A DNA stretch of 64,000 bases, taken from Flavobacterium sp. Leaf82 (GTDB lineage: Bacteria; Bacteroidota; Bacteroidia; Flavobacteriales; Flavobacteriaceae). The position numbers were made by a program, and so were the translations under genes. Below the pieces are notes generated by a model, which saw only the letters and a program-made list of their open reading frames with translations, searched no databases and had not been told where the DNA came from. Position 1 is the first letter of the stretch, and every line of letters starts with the position of its first letter. Of the stretch, positions 26,556 to 36,569 are shown piece by piece. Location: the NCBI RefSeq assembly GCF_001422725.1, contig NZ_LMMA01000006.1, positions 124,001 to 188,000 on the forward strand, read 5' to 3'.

Positions 26556-28586
26556 TTAATCTACGTTGTCGTGCAAAAATGAATTGTTTGAACGCAATTG
26601 CAAATCGTTGTTACTATCTGTTCCAACTGAGATTCTCGAATTGTTATTGTTGGATTGTGAATTAGATAAATCGATTCCTAATCTTTTGTAAGCAGGCTCT
26701 TTTTCAAGTTCATCAATTCTGGAAACATTATTATGGAACTTATAATTAAATTCTTTTAGTTTCTTTCTTCTTTCTTCAGCTCTTAAACGTAAAGTCTCCT
26801 CGATTGTTAATTCCATAGGAGAAACTTCTGAAGTTGTTGTAAAATGCGCTTCGCTTGCAAAATCAACCTTTTGTTTCATGGTAATATTTAATTCAGCAGG
26901 AATTACTTCCTCTACCACTTTATCAACAGGTTTTGATGTCACTAACTCATTCTCAACCTCCATATATTCTTCTAACGAATATTTAATGATTCCTTTATCC
27001 GAAACCTCTGTAACCGGCACGAATTGTACTGGATCATTTACTTTAATATTACGGGTTTCATTCGATAATTCGAACAAAATTTTATTTTCCTGTTCTGCAA
27101 CGGGTTCTTTCTTTACTTCCGGCTCTGATCTAAAAAGAGGCAAATCAAAAGAGAAAGTCGTTTGTTCTTCTCTTTCAAAAGTTCTTTGTTGAACTTGCTG
27201 AATTGGTTTTATTTCCTGGAAAGTTTGCATTTCCGGAGATGAAATAGTAAAATCGATATCTGTAATAGGCGAAACGATTTCGAAAGTTACATCAAGGTTT
27301 TTAATAAACTCAGACATAACTACTAATTCTTCCTTATTCATTGATGGTGCAACTGCAACCGGTTGAACTTCAGCTGGAGCAACTTCAACTGGAACAACTT
27401 GTGTAGCTGTAAACGGAGTTATTGTATCTTCATCTTCCATCAATTCAAAAACAATCTTCTCTTCTGATTTTGCAGTAGGTGTTTCAGCATTTACATCAAA
27501 AGAAGTAACCGTTCTATTCGTTAGATTATGAACACTTCTTTGCTCATCTTCTAATGTATGAATGATTTTTTTTGGCTCTGTATTTACAATTTCGTTTTGT
27601 TGTTCAACATCAAAACCTGTTGCAATAATAGTCACGGCAATAGCATCACCAAGAGTTTCGTCTTCACCAACTCCCATGATAATATTTGCGTTATGACCTG
27701 CTTCTACCTGAATGTGATCATTGATTTCTCCAATCTCATCCAATGTAATTTCGTTTGATCCAGAAACGATAAGCAACAATACGTTTTTGGCTCCTGTAAT
27801 TTTGTTGTCGTTTAACAACGGAGAATCCAATGCTGAAACGATAGCATCTTTTGCTCTGTTCTCGCCTTCAGCAACAGAAGATCCCATGATAGCCGTTCCG
27901 CTGTTTGATAAAACAGTTTTAGCATCACGTAAATCGATATTTTGAGTATAGTGGTGCGTAATAACTTCAGCAATACCTCTTGAGGCAGTTGCCAAAACTT
28001 CATCCGCTTTCGAGAATCCTGCTTTAAAACCAAGATTTCCGTATACTTCTCTTAATTTATTATTATTAATTACAATTAGCGAATCGACTTGCTTGCGTAA
28101 TTTTTCGATTCCTAAAAGCGCTTGCTCCTGACGTACTTTCCCTTCAAACTGAAAAGGAATTGTAACGATACCAACAGTTAAGATTTCTCTTTCTTTGGCC
28201 AATTGTGCAATTACCGGAGCTGCACCAGTACCTGTACCACCACCCATACCAGCAGTAATAAATACCATCTTAGTACCACGGTCTAACATTTTTTCGATAT
28301 CAGCGATACTTTCTATAGCAGATTGCTGTCCTACATCAGGATTTGCTCCTGCTCCAAGACCTTCTGTTAAGTTCATACCTAACTGAATTTTGTTCGGTAC
28401 CGAACTGTTCTGTAGTGCTTGTGAATCAGTATTACAAACGATAAAATCTACGCCTTTAATACCTTGTTTAAACATATGGTTGATAGCATTACTACCACCT
28501 CCACCTACACCTATTACTTTGATTACATTTGATTGGTTTTTTGGTAAATCAAATGAAATACTTCCAAATTCTGAGTTGCTCATCAT
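26556..28586 (-). CDS. ftsZ: Cell division protein FtsZ, with long C-terminal linker
   Basis: A 676-residue tubulin-like GTPase that forms the division ring. Visible are VIGVGGGGSNAINHM (24-38), the tubulin signature GGGTGTG (115-121), and the T7-loop region. The conserved core ends near residue 325. It is followed by a disordered, acidic linker of about 300 residues and a late conserved EPAYKRLGIDL (about 633-643), which is probably the FtsA-binding tail peptide, plus a Ser/Asn-rich end. Other FtsZ proteins are near 400 residues; long linkers are usual in Flavobacteriia. Two Met codons open the frame. Confidence 0.97.
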   Translation of the reverse strand: MMSNSEFGSISFDLPKNQSNVIKVIGVGGGGSNAINHMFKQGIKGVDFIVCNTDSQALQNSSVPNKIQLGMNLTEGLGAGANPDVGQQSAIESIADIEKMLDRGTKMVFITAGMGGGTGTGAAPVIAQLAKEREILTVGIVTIPFQFEGKVRQEQALLGIEKLRKQVDSLIVINNNKLREVYGNLGFKAGFSKADEVLATASRGIAEVITHHYTQNIDLRDAKTVLSNSGTAIMGSSVAEGENRAKDAIVSALDSPLLNDNKITGAKNVLLLIVSGSNEITLDEIGEINDHIQVEAGHNANIIMGVGEDETLGDAIAVTIIATGFDVEQQNEIVNTEPKKIIHTLEDEQRSVHNLTNRTVTSFDVNAETPTAKSEEKIVFELMEDEDTITPFTATQVVPVEVAPAEVQPVAVAPSMNKEELVVMSEFIKNLDVTFEIVSPITDIDFTISSPEMQTFQEIKPIQQVQQRTFEREEQTTFSFDLPLFRSEPEVKKEPVAEQENKILFELSNETRNIKVNDPVQFVPVTEVSDKGIIKYSLEEYMEVENELVTSKPVDKVVEEVIPAELNITMKQKVDFASEAHFTTTSEVSPMELTIEETLRLRAEERRKKLKEFNYKFHNNVSRIDELEKEPAYKRLGIDLSNSQSNNNNSRISVGTDSNNDLQLRSNNSFLHDNVD

Positions 28587-28669
28587 CTTTTTGGTTTTTG
28601 AAATTCTTATTTAATACATTTTTTACTTCTTGACTTGGGGCAAAAAGTAATTCCTTTTCTCTTATTACT

Positions 28670-30091
28670 CTATTCTGCGTTGTCTAAAAAATCTTTGATT
28701 TTATCGACATATCTATCAAAAAATGATCTTCTAATTTTAGTTTCCGTAGATTCTTCCTTAGTTCCATTGTTCCTGATTTCCCTTGAATCTTCAATAGTTT
28801 CTACTCTTTCAACGTAGTTTTCTTCTACTTCGTATCGCTGTTGTACAGGTTGTTGTACTTGTGGAGGAACATTTCTGTAAACCACTTTTGGCTGCTCATT
28901 TACAATCTCCATTCTAACAGCACTTTGCGTACTATTTTCGATACTGTTCATTACTAAACCAACTGCAGTTGCAAATAACGGACTAGAGATTTCTTCGCTT
29001 GAATTTCCGGCTAAATGTTCGTTTGGATATCCAATTCTGGTATCCATACCAGTAATGTACTCTACTAATTGTTTGATATGTTTTAGCTGAGCTCCACCAC
29101 CTGTAAGCACAATTCCGGCAATTAGTTTCTTGCGCGGATCTTCGTGTCCATAAGCTTTAATTTCTGCAAAAACCTGCTCTACAATTTCTACTACACGAGC
29201 ATGAATAATTTTAGATAAGTTTTTAAGCGAAATCTCTTTTGGTTCTCTGCCTCTTAATCCTGGAATAGAAACAATCTCGTTGTCTTTATTTTCTCCCGGC
29301 CAGGCCGATCCGAATTTTATTTTTAAAAGCTCTGCTTGTTTTTCGATAATCGAACACCCTTCTTTAATATCATCTGTAATAACATTTCCTCCAAACGGAA
29401 TCACTGCTGTATGACGAATAATACCATCTTTAAAAATGGCCAAATCTGTTGTTCCACCACCAATATCAATCAAAGCAACACCTGCTTCTTTTTCTTCCTG
29501 ACTTAAAACAGCATCTGCCGAAGCTAATGGTTCTAATGTCAATCCTGACAATTCGATTCCTGAACTCTGAATACATCTTCCAACATTTCTAATAGAAGAA
29601 GCTTGTCCAACTACTACGTGAAAACTGGATTCCAGTCTTCCCCCGTACATTCCGATAGGTTCTTTAATCTCAGATTGCCCGTCGATTTTAAATTCCTGCG
29701 GCAAAACATGAATAATTTCTTCACCCGGTAACATGGCCAGTTTATTTACCTGATCAATCAAAAGCTGAATATCTTTTTCGCCAATTACTTCCTCCGGATT
29801 ATTACGGCTGATGTAATCTGTATGCTGAATACTTCTAATGTGCTGTCCTGCGATACCCACAACAACATCTTTTATTTTATAACCTGAATTGTTTTCCGCC
29901 TCAAGTATTGCTTGCTGGATAGACTGGATAGTTTGCGTAATGTTGTTCACAACACCTCTCGCAACTCCTAAACTTTTGGATTTACCAATACCCAAAATTT
30001 CCAACTTTCCATACTCATTCTTCTTGCCGATCATGGCAACTATCTTTGTCGTTCCAATATCTAGACCTACTGCAATGTTATCTTTTTCCAT
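28670..30091 (-). CDS. ftsA: Cell division protein FtsA
   Basis: A 473-residue actin-like ATPase that anchors FtsZ to the membrane. Visible are VGLDIGTTKIVAMIG (8-22), the 1C-domain region, ALIDIGGGTTDLAIF (about 206-220) and IVLTGGGAQLKHI. The C-terminal amphipathic helix SFFDRYVDKIKDFLDNAE is the membrane-targeting sequence. It sits between ftsQ and ftsZ, as usual. Confidence 0.96.
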   Translation of the reverse strand: MEKDNIAVGLDIGTTKIVAMIGKKNEYGKLEILGIGKSKSLGVARGVVNNITQTIQSIQQAILEAENNSGYKIKDVVVGIAGQHIRSIQHTDYISRNNPEEVIGEKDIQLLIDQVNKLAMLPGEEIIHVLPQEFKIDGQSEIKEPIGMYGGRLESSFHVVVGQASSIRNVGRCIQSSGIELSGLTLEPLASADAVLSQEEKEAGVALIDIGGGTTDLAIFKDGIIRHTAVIPFGGNVITDDIKEGCSIIEKQAELLKIKFGSAWPGENKDNEIVSIPGLRGREPKEISLKNLSKIIHARVVEIVEQVFAEIKAYGHEDPRKKLIAGIVLTGGGAQLKHIKQLVEYITGMDTRIGYPNEHLAGNSSEEISSPLFATAVGLVMNSIENSTQSAVRMEIVNEQPKVVYRNVPPQVQQPVQQRYEVEENYVERVETIEDSREIRNNGTKEESTETKIRRSFFDRYVDKIKDFLDNAE

Positions 30092-30097
30092 TTTCTA

Positions 30098-30820
30098 TTA
30101 TTTTGTGCAAACTACTTGTTCCGTAAACCTAAGGTCAATCTTACTGTATTTATATAACGAACTATCTAAAACCGCTTTTTGAAAAAAGGCTTTATAGTTA
30201 TTAAATTTCTTATCAACATTCATCGTTCTGCCAAAGTCGATGAAGTAATTATAATTTCTATTAAACATTTTTAGGCTACCATTAGGCATAATTTGTATTG
30301 CAATGATGTTTTTTTTCAAAAACGCATCGTCATAAATTGTGCGAAATAAAGTAGCTAAATCTTCGTTATTTTTTCCATTTATTGCCCCGGAAACAAGAGG
30401 AACCCGAGCGGTATGATTGTCTGATAAAGGCATTTTATTTCCCTCATAGTCAATATAAAAAGAGGTAACACCATCATAAACTCTCGCTATTGGTGTCTTC
30501 TGTTTTACTACCGCTTTTAGAACACCATCAATACTTACAAAAACATCTGACTTTTCAATCATCTCTTGCGTATCAAGGGTTTTCTCAATCTTATTCAAAT
30601 CTAGCTCATCTTTTCGGATACTGGAAGCATCTTTTTTATTTTCTATCAACAATTTATTAACCGTTTCAGGCTTTACAAACAGCGTGTTTTCTCCTACAAA
30701 AACAACCATTGATTTTTTTAATTTTCGATCCCCATTTCGATGCTGGGCAAAAGAATATAAAAAAAGTACAAGCCCTAAAATGAGAATTAATCTAATATTT
30801 GTCCAATTAAATATTTTCAT
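30098..30820 (-). CDS. ftsQ: Cell division protein FtsQ-like
   Basis: A 240-residue bitopic protein with one N-terminal membrane helix (about 12-26, LILILGLVLFLYSFA) and a periplasmic part (POTRA-like about 40-115, then a beta domain). Sequence identity to model FtsQ is low; the name rests on size, topology and place between murC and ftsA. Its start overlaps the murC end by 14 bases. It would bridge FtsA/early proteins and FtsL. Confidence 0.88.
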   Translation of the reverse strand: MKIFNWTNIRLILILGLVLFLYSFAQHRNGDRKLKKSMVVFVGENTLFVKPETVNKLLIENKKDASSIRKDELDLNKIEKTLDTQEMIEKSDVFVSIDGVLKAVVKQKTPIARVYDGVTSFYIDYEGNKMPLSDNHTARVPLVSGAINGKNNEDLATLFRTIYDDAFLKKNIIAIQIMPNGSLKMFNRNYNYFIDFGRTMNVDKKFNNYKAFFQKAVLDSSLYKYSKIDLRFTEQVVCTK

Positions 30821-32156
30821 TTAGCATTTTTTTGATTGACGGAACCATTTCTCCAATATCACCAGCTCCTATCGTTACAATTATTGGCGCATCACTGGCT
30901 TTGATCTCCGCTAATAAATCATTTTTTGCAACAATTTTCTTGTTCGAATTTGTCATTTTACCCAACAGCCAATCCGATGTAATCCCTTCCATTGGTAATT
31001 CGCGTGCCGGATAAATATCCATTAAAAACACTTCATCAAACTGTGATAAACTTTCAGCAAACCCATCAGCAAAATCTCGCGTTCTGCTAAATAAATGTGG
31101 CTGAAAAATTGCTAAAACCTTGCGATCCGGATACAATTCTCTAACCGCCTGATGAACAGCATTTATTTCTGTTGGATGATGTGCATAATCATCTATATAA
31201 ACTAGTTTTTCAGATTTAATCTGATAAGAAAAACGTCTTCTGATTCCGTTAAACGAAGCAATCGCTTTTGCAATCGAATCCGTTGGAGTACCAAAAGTTT
31301 TCGCCATTGCAATTGCCATCAATCCATTCATTAAATTGTGTTTCCCAGGCAATCCAAAATGCAAGTCTTTTATAATCTCTGATGGCGTCTGCACATCAAA
31401 AACATAACTTCCGTCTTCAATACGAACATTAAAAGCTTTATATACAGCATCTTCATTTATAGCACATTGCACTCCTTCAAGAGGCAATTCTTTTGTTATA
31501 AAGAGATTGTTTTTATCTTCAACTTTTGATGCAAATTCTACAAACGATTCTTCGATTGCTTCACTTGTACCGTAAATATCCAAATGATCCGCATCCATAG
31601 AAGTAATACAGGCGATATCCGGATGCAAATGCAAAAACGAACGATCGAATTCATCAGCTTCTACAACTGTTACCGTTTTTCCGCTTCCAATTAAATTCGA
31701 GTTATAATTTTCTACAATTCCACCCACAAAAGCTGTTACATCAGCTCCGCTTTCAAATAGAATATGTCCTAAAATACTGGATGTTGTTGTTTTTCCGTGT
31801 GTACCGGCAACGGCAAAACAAAATGTATCTTTTGTGATAATTCCTAAAACTTCTGCACGTTTTTTAACCTGATATTCTCTTTCTAGAAAGTAATTCCACT
31901 CAGAATGTGTTTTTGGTACCGCCGGAGTTATAATCACTAATGTATTTTCAGAATAATAATCAGAAGGAATTAAATTAATATTATCTTCAAAATGAATATC
32001 GATACCGCTTTCGATTAACTCATTCGTTAACATAGACGGCGTTTTATCGTATCCTGAAACCTGTTTCCCGATATTTTTAAAATAGCGGGCCAGAGCACTC
32101 ATTCCGATGCCTCCAATGCCAATAAAATAAACGTTCTGTATCTGATTTAAATTCAT
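30807..32156 (-). CDS. murC: UDP-N-acetylmuramate-L-alanine ligase MurC
   Basis: A 449-residue cytoplasmic ligase adding L-Ala to UDP-MurNAc. The start YFIGIGGIGMSALARYF is typical. The ATP loop AGTHGKTTTSS (about 116-126), EADEFDRSF and IDDYAHHPTE are all present. It lies 153 bases after murG with no obvious terminator between. Confidence 0.97.
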   Translation of the reverse strand: MNLNQIQNVYFIGIGGIGMSALARYFKNIGKQVSGYDKTPSMLTNELIESGIDIHFEDNINLIPSDYYSENTLVIITPAVPKTHSEWNYFLEREYQVKKRAEVLGIITKDTFCFAVAGTHGKTTTSSILGHILFESGADVTAFVGGIVENYNSNLIGSGKTVTVVEADEFDRSFLHLHPDIACITSMDADHLDIYGTSEAIEESFVEFASKVEDKNNLFITKELPLEGVQCAINEDAVYKAFNVRIEDGSYVFDVQTPSEIIKDLHFGLPGKHNLMNGLMAIAMAKTFGTPTDSIAKAIASFNGIRRRFSYQIKSEKLVYIDDYAHHPTEINAVHQAVRELYPDRKVLAIFQPHLFSRTRDFADGFAESLSQFDEVFLMDIYPARELPMEGITSDWLLGKMTNSNKKIVAKNDLLAEIKASDAPIIVTIGAGDIGEMVPSIKKMLNENI

Positions 32157-32309
32157 TTCTATTTAATTTTGAGCTATTTACAAGTCGTTTTATTTTATAA
32201 AAAACTAGTACTTAGGCCTTTGTAATTTTATTACTTTAATAACTCAAAACGCTTAAAAATAGCGTTCTAAATTTTTAATTTTGTTCTATAATTTTCGAGA
32301 AAAGTTATA

Positions 32310-33395
32310 TTATAACAACTTTTTGATCTGATCTACAATAACTTTTGTAGCATTTGGCATCGCCAGCTTTTTGATATTATCACTTAACTGTTTTTGTTTG
32401 CCTTGATCTTTCAGTAAAGCTTCAAAGACAATACTAAACTGACTGTCTAATTCTGACTCTTTCAACAAAATAGCGCCTTTTGCATCAACGATTGCCTGAG
32501 CATTTTTAGTTTGATGATCTTCAGCCACATTTGGTGACGGAATAAAAATAACAGGCTTTCCAACAATACATAATTCAGATACTGAAGATGCTCCTGCACG
32601 TGAAATAATTACATCTGCTGCTGCATATACAAAATCCATTCTTTCGATAAAATCAACTACCCTTACATGTTGTTGTTGATGTTTTTTATAATCTTCAAAA
32701 TATAATTTCCCACATTGCCAGATAATCTGAACATCCTGCGAAAGCATATTGTGTAATTCTTTTTCTATTAACTGATTTACTCTTCTGGCGCCCAAACTTC
32801 CACCAAGAACCAATAATGTTTTTTTATTAGGATCTAAACCATAAAAAGCAATTGCTTCATCACGTTTACTTTCGATATCTATTAAATCCTGACGAACCGG
32901 ATTTCCGGTTAGAATGATTTTATTTTTTGGAAAAAATCGCTCTAAATTTTCATACGCCACACAAATAGCGTTGGCTTTCTTACTCAACAATTTATTGGTA
33001 ATTCCCGGAAACGAATTTTGCTCCTGAATCACGGTCGGAATTCCTGCTCCTCCAGCCGCCTGCAATAAAGGTCCGCTTGCAAAACCTCCCGTTCCTATTA
33101 CTACATTTGGTTTAAACTGTTTGATAATTCGTCGTGACTCCAGCAAACTTGTTGCCAATTTTAACGGAAACATTAAATTTTGTAACGTTAATTTTCTTTG
33201 CAAACCGGCAATCCAAAGACCTTTTATTTCATAACCCGCCTGAGGCACTTTCTGCATCTCCATTTTATCCTGAGCCCCAACAAAAAGAAACTCAGCATCA
33301 GGAAATTGTGCCTTTAATTCATTAGCAATAGCAATTGCAGGATAGATATGTCCTCCTGTTCCGCCACCGCTTAGTATGAATTTATAATTTGTCAT
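32310..33395 (-). CDS. murG: Undecaprenyl-PP-MurNAc-pentapeptide GlcNAc transferase MurG
   Basis: A 361-residue GT28 enzyme that adds GlcNAc to lipid I to give lipid II at the inner face of the membrane. The N-terminal loop [16 protein letters not shown] (9-24), QEQNSFPG, and the donor-site region [11 protein letters not shown] with EDHQTKNA are intact. Confidence 0.97.
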   Translation of the reverse strand: MTNYKFILSGGGTGGHIYPAIAIANELKAQFPDAEFLFVGAQDKMEMQKVPQAGYEIKGLWIAGLQRKLTLQNLMFPLKLATSLLESRRIIKQFKPNVVIGTGGFASGPLLQAAGGAGIPTVIQEQNSFPGITNKLLSKKANAICVAYENLERFFPKNKIILTGNPVRQDLIDIESKRDEAIAFYGLDPNKKTLLVLGGSLGARRVNQLIEKELHNMLSQDVQIIWQCGKLYFEDYKKHQQQHVRVVDFIERMDFVYAAADVIISRAGASSVSELCIVGKPVIFIPSPNVAEDHQTKNAQAIVDAKGAILLKESELDSQFSIVFEALLKDQGKQKQLSDNIKKLAMPNATKVIVDQIKKLL

Positions 33396-33436
33396 ATTTT
33401 TAAAAGTTATTCGCTTTAAAAATTATTTTTTTAATC

Positions 33437-34747
33437 TTATTTATTTAAAACCGCATTCATTGGATTTCTGGAATTGTCTTCAATCGAATACATTCCTTGT
33501 TCCTCATATACTTCTTCAGAAACCAAATCTTCTTCTCCTAATTCTTTATCAATTAAGCGCTGAAGTGCTTCTTTTCTTCTTTCTTTCTCCTGTTGCTCTT
33601 CGACAATTTCTTCTTCTTTCTTTGTAACACTAATAATGATCCCAAGAGAGAAACACGTCATCCAGATCGAACTACCTCCAGAACTTATCAGCGGAAGCGT
33701 TTGCCCCGTTACCGGCAATAACTCCACTGCAACTGCCATATTAATCATCGCCTGAAATATCATTGGAAATCCGAGTCCAACGACGACTAACTTCCCAAAT
33801 AGTGTGTTCGCTTTATGCGATGCAATTACAAATCTAAATAACAGCAACAGATATAAAATCAATATTGAAACTCCTCCAACTAATCCATATTCTTCAACAA
33901 TAATGGCATAAATAAAATCTGAAGATGATTGTGGTAAAAAGTTTTTCTGAACACTTTTCCCTGGTCCTAATCCTCCCAATTTTCCAGATGCAATTGCAAT
34001 TTTTGCTTTTTCTATTTGATAATCATCTTCATCAGGTTTGTCTGTGGTAAAGTTCGAAATACGGCTTTCCCATGTAGATACCCTGCTGAAGAATCTTGAA
34101 TCCGGAAAAGCTTTTGCCACTAAAAGAAAAAACAACAGCATTCCGATTCCTGAACCAATGATAAAACCAATATATTTTAGCGGATATCTGCCAATAAAAG
34201 TTAACATAATTACCATAGAAAAAATCAACGCTGTAGTCGAAAAGTTAGCCGGTAAAATAAGCACCAATGTTATAAAAACAGGTAACCAAAGCTGTATTAA
34301 CGACGTTTGAAAAGGTTCATTTTCTTCTCTGGTTTTTGACAAATAACGGGCAACATATATAAATAATATACTTGCCGCCAAAGTCGAAGTTTGAAACGTA
34401 ATACCTATAAAAGGTACTTGAATCCAACGACTTGCATTTGCTCCGGCAATTACTGTTCCTTTTAGTAATGTATAAAGCAGCAAAAACCACACAACAGGCA
34501 AAGCTATTTTAGAAATCGCCCTGAAATAATGATATGGCACTTTGTGTACCCAATAAATAATCAGGAAACCAATACAAACGTGAGCCAGATGTTTTACCAA
34601 ATAACCCAATGTATTTCCGGTTCCGTGACCTATGTAAGCCAAATTACTACTCGCACTAAAAACAGGCATAAACGAAAACAACGCCAATAAAGCCACAAAT
34701 GACCATATTACCCTATCTCCTTTTAATTTGTTTACTAGTTCTTTCAT
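33437..34747 (-). CDS. ftsW: FtsW/RodA/SpoVE-type peptidoglycan glycosyltransferase
   Basis: A 436-residue SEDS protein with about ten membrane helices. Place in the dcw cluster argues for FtsW rather than RodA. Visible are SNLAYIGHGTGNTLGYL near the start, KIAIASGKLGGLGPGKSVQK (about 246-265) and the late LISSGGSSIW. An acidic cytoplasmic tail (about 380-436) follows. FtsW polymerises glycan strands with its partner FtsI at the septum. Its start codon lies only 2 bases from the inverted-repeat cassette, so its expression may be affected by it. Confidence 0.95.
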   Translation of the reverse strand: MKELVNKLKGDRVIWSFVALLALFSFMPVFSASSNLAYIGHGTGNTLGYLVKHLAHVCIGFLIIYWVHKVPYHYFRAISKIALPVVWFLLLYTLLKGTVIAGANASRWIQVPFIGITFQTSTLAASILFIYVARYLSKTREENEPFQTSLIQLWLPVFITLVLILPANFSTTALIFSMVIMLTFIGRYPLKYIGFIIGSGIGMLLFFLLVAKAFPDSRFFSRVSTWESRISNFTTDKPDEDDYQIEKAKIAIASGKLGGLGPGKSVQKNFLPQSSSDFIYAIIVEEYGLVGGVSILILYLLLLFRFVIASHKANTLFGKLVVVGLGFPMIFQAMINMAVAVELLPVTGQTLPLISSGGSSIWMTCFSLGIIISVTKKEEEIVEEQQEKERRKEALQRLIDKELGEEDLVSEEVYEEQGMYSIEDNSRNPMNAVLNK

Positions 34748-34749
34748 TT

Positions 34750-35234
34750 TAGATTTCTGATTTTAGATTTTAGATTATTTTAAAATCTTATCTTTTAATT
34801 TTTATTGTTAATCCTGTTGTTTACTGTTTTTAAACTGCTGACGAAAATGGCGGTTAACTCATTTCCTTCTTTCCAAATTATTTCTAACTCAGATTTTGCA
34901 ACCCACATTTTTTCTTTAATAATTTCAAGCCAAAATAAAGTTTCATCAGATTCTTCTAAAACTATATTCATTTTAGAAACAAATTCCTTATCACTTCTTG
35001 CTCTGCAAACTGCTCTGTAATTTGCTCCAACTGATGTACCGCTTCTCACTATTTGATTAGCAACAACCTTCACAATATATGTAGTTGGCAATTTTTCTGC
35101 TAAATCAATTATCATCAAAGAGAACTTTTTTGTTCTCAACTTCATTTCATCCGTCGTCATAATTAAAAGAACTTATATTATATTTTTGAATTCAAAGTTT
35201 AGAAAACAATCTAAAATCTAAAATCAGAAATCTA
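34750..35234. mobile_element. 485-bp cassette with 27-bp perfect inverted repeats inside the dcw operon
   Basis: Ends 34750-34776 and 35208-35234 are exact reverse complements over 27 bases (outer end TAGATTTCTG, then TTTTAGATT units). They bracket one gene for a four-helix-bundle protein. Only 2 bases lie between the cassette and the ftsW start, and 3 between it and the murD stop, so it fills an otherwise tight murD-ftsW junction. No transposase is present. It looks like a non-autonomous or passively spread element. Confidence 0.65.
34795..35160 (-). CDS. Four-helix-bundle protein (S23/IVP-type, TIGR02436-like)
   Basis: A 121-residue helical protein with the family pattern: MKLRTKKFSLMIIDLAEKLP, then ANQIVRSGTSVGANYRAVCR (about 36-55), SDKEFVSKMNIVLEESDETL and FWLEIIKE. 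Relatives are encoded in intervening sequences of 23S rRNA and scattered through Bacteroidota; the Avd protein of diversity-generating retroelements has the same fold. No reverse transcriptase or variable repeat is nearby. It is the sole gene of the inverted-repeat cassette between murD and ftsW and has no known role in division. Confidence 0.88.
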   Translation of the reverse strand: MTTDEMKLRTKKFSLMIIDLAEKLPTTYIVKVVANQIVRSGTSVGANYRAVCRARSDKEFVSKMNIVLEESDETLFWLEIIKEKMWVAKSELEIIWKEGNELTAIFVSSLKTVNNRINNKN

Positions 35235-35237
35235 CAA

Positions 35238-36569
35238 TTATAAATTGTGTACCGCTTGCTTAAACTGCTTTCCACGATCTTCGTAGTTTTCGAATAAATC
35301 GAAACTTGCGCAGGCTGGAGACAATAAAACAGCATCGCCTTTCTCTGTTAAACGTTGTGCTGTTTTTACAGCATCGTTCATGTTGTTTACTTCGACCATA
35401 ATATCAACTACATTTCCAAAAGCATTAATAATCTTTTGATTATCAACTCCAAGACATATAATTGCTTTTACCTTTTCACGAACTAATGACATTAATTCAT
35501 TGTAATCATTTCCTTTATCAACACCGCCAACAATCCAAACGGTTGGAACATTCATACTGTCTAAAGCAAAGAAAGTAGCGTTTACATTTGTTGCTTTTGA
35601 ATCGTTGATATATTGAACATTCTGAATTTTTAATACTTTCTCTAAACGGTGTTCAACACCTTGAAAATTTGATAAACTTTCGCGTATTGTTGCATTTCTA
35701 ATTTGCATCAATTTTGCTACAGAGCTTGCTGCCATTGCGTTTTTCATGTTATGTTTTCCTTCTAACGCAATGTATTCTGTTTCCATTGTAAACTCTTCTT
35801 GGTTGATCTTTATTTCCATTTTGTTGTTATTTATAGAAGCCCCTTCATCGAATGTTTGAGACAATGAAAAAGGAATTAATTTTGCTTTTGTTGTGTTATT
35901 TTTTAACCATTCTGAAATTGCTTCATCATCTGCATCGTAAATAAGATAATCGCTCTCCGTCTGATTCATTGTTATCCGAAACTTCGAGTCAATATACTTT
36001 TGATATTTATATTCATATCGGTCTAAATGATCCGGACTAATATTCGTAATAATGGCAATATCCGGCCTGTAATCTATAATTCCGTCGAGCTGAAAACTAC
36101 TTAATTCAAGCACATAGGCATCGTATTTATTTTCGGCAACCTGCCAGGCAAAACTTTTTCCGATGTTTCCTCCTAAACCAACATTTAGTCCTGCTGATTT
36201 CAACAAGTGATGCGTAAGCATCGTTGTTGTTGTCTTCCCATTACTACCAGTAATTCCAATTGTTAGCGCTTCGGTAAAAGGTTTTGCGAATTCAATTTCT
36301 GAAATCACTTTAATTCCTGCGCCAATAAGCTTTTGTACTATGGGAGATTTCTCTGGAATTCCCGGACTTTTCATTACCACATCAGCATTCAAAATCAGGT
36401 CTTCCGTATGTTTTTCTTCTTCCCAGGCAATTCCATTAATTATAAGAACTTCTTTATAGCTTTCTTTTATTTTTCCAAAATCAGATACAAAAACCTCATA
36501 TCCTTTTTTCTTTCCCAGAATAGCGGTTCCTACCCCACTTTCTCCTCCTCCTAAAACTACCAATCTCAT
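35238..36569 (-). CDS. murD: UDP-N-acetylmuramoylalanine-D-glutamate ligase MurD
   Basis: A 443-residue ligase adding D-Glu to UDP-MurNAc-L-Ala. VVLGGGESGVGTAIL (3-17), the ATP loop GITGSNGKTTTTML (about 109-122), NISPDHLDRY, and NDSKATNVNAT are present. It begins directly after the mraY stop, so the two are tightly coupled. Confidence 0.97.
   Translation of the reverse strand: MRLVVLGGGESGVGTAILGKKKGYEVFVSDFGKIKESYKEVLIINGIAWEEEKHTEDLILNADVVMKSPGIPEKSPIVQKLIGAGIKVISEIEFAKPFTEALTIGITGSNGKTTTTMLTHHLLKSAGLNVGLGGNIGKSFAWQVAENKYDAYVLELSSFQLDGIIDYRPDIAIITNISPDHLDRYEYKYQKYIDSKFRITMNQTESDYLIYDADDEAISEWLKNNTTKAKLIPFSLSQTFDEGASINNNKMEIKINQEEFTMETEYIALEGKHNMKNAMAASSVAKLMQIRNATIRESLSNFQGVEHRLEKVLKIQNVQYINDSKATNVNATFFALDSMNVPTVWIVGGVDKGNDYNELMSLVREKVKAIICLGVDNQKIINAFGNVVDIMVEVNNMNDAVKTAQRLTEKGDAVLLSPACASFDLFENYEDRGKQFKQAVHNL

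Noticed and set aside
34795..35160. Diversity-generating retroelement (Avd-like gene)
   Set aside because: The fold family fits, but no reverse transcriptase, template repeat or variable repeat is present near it.
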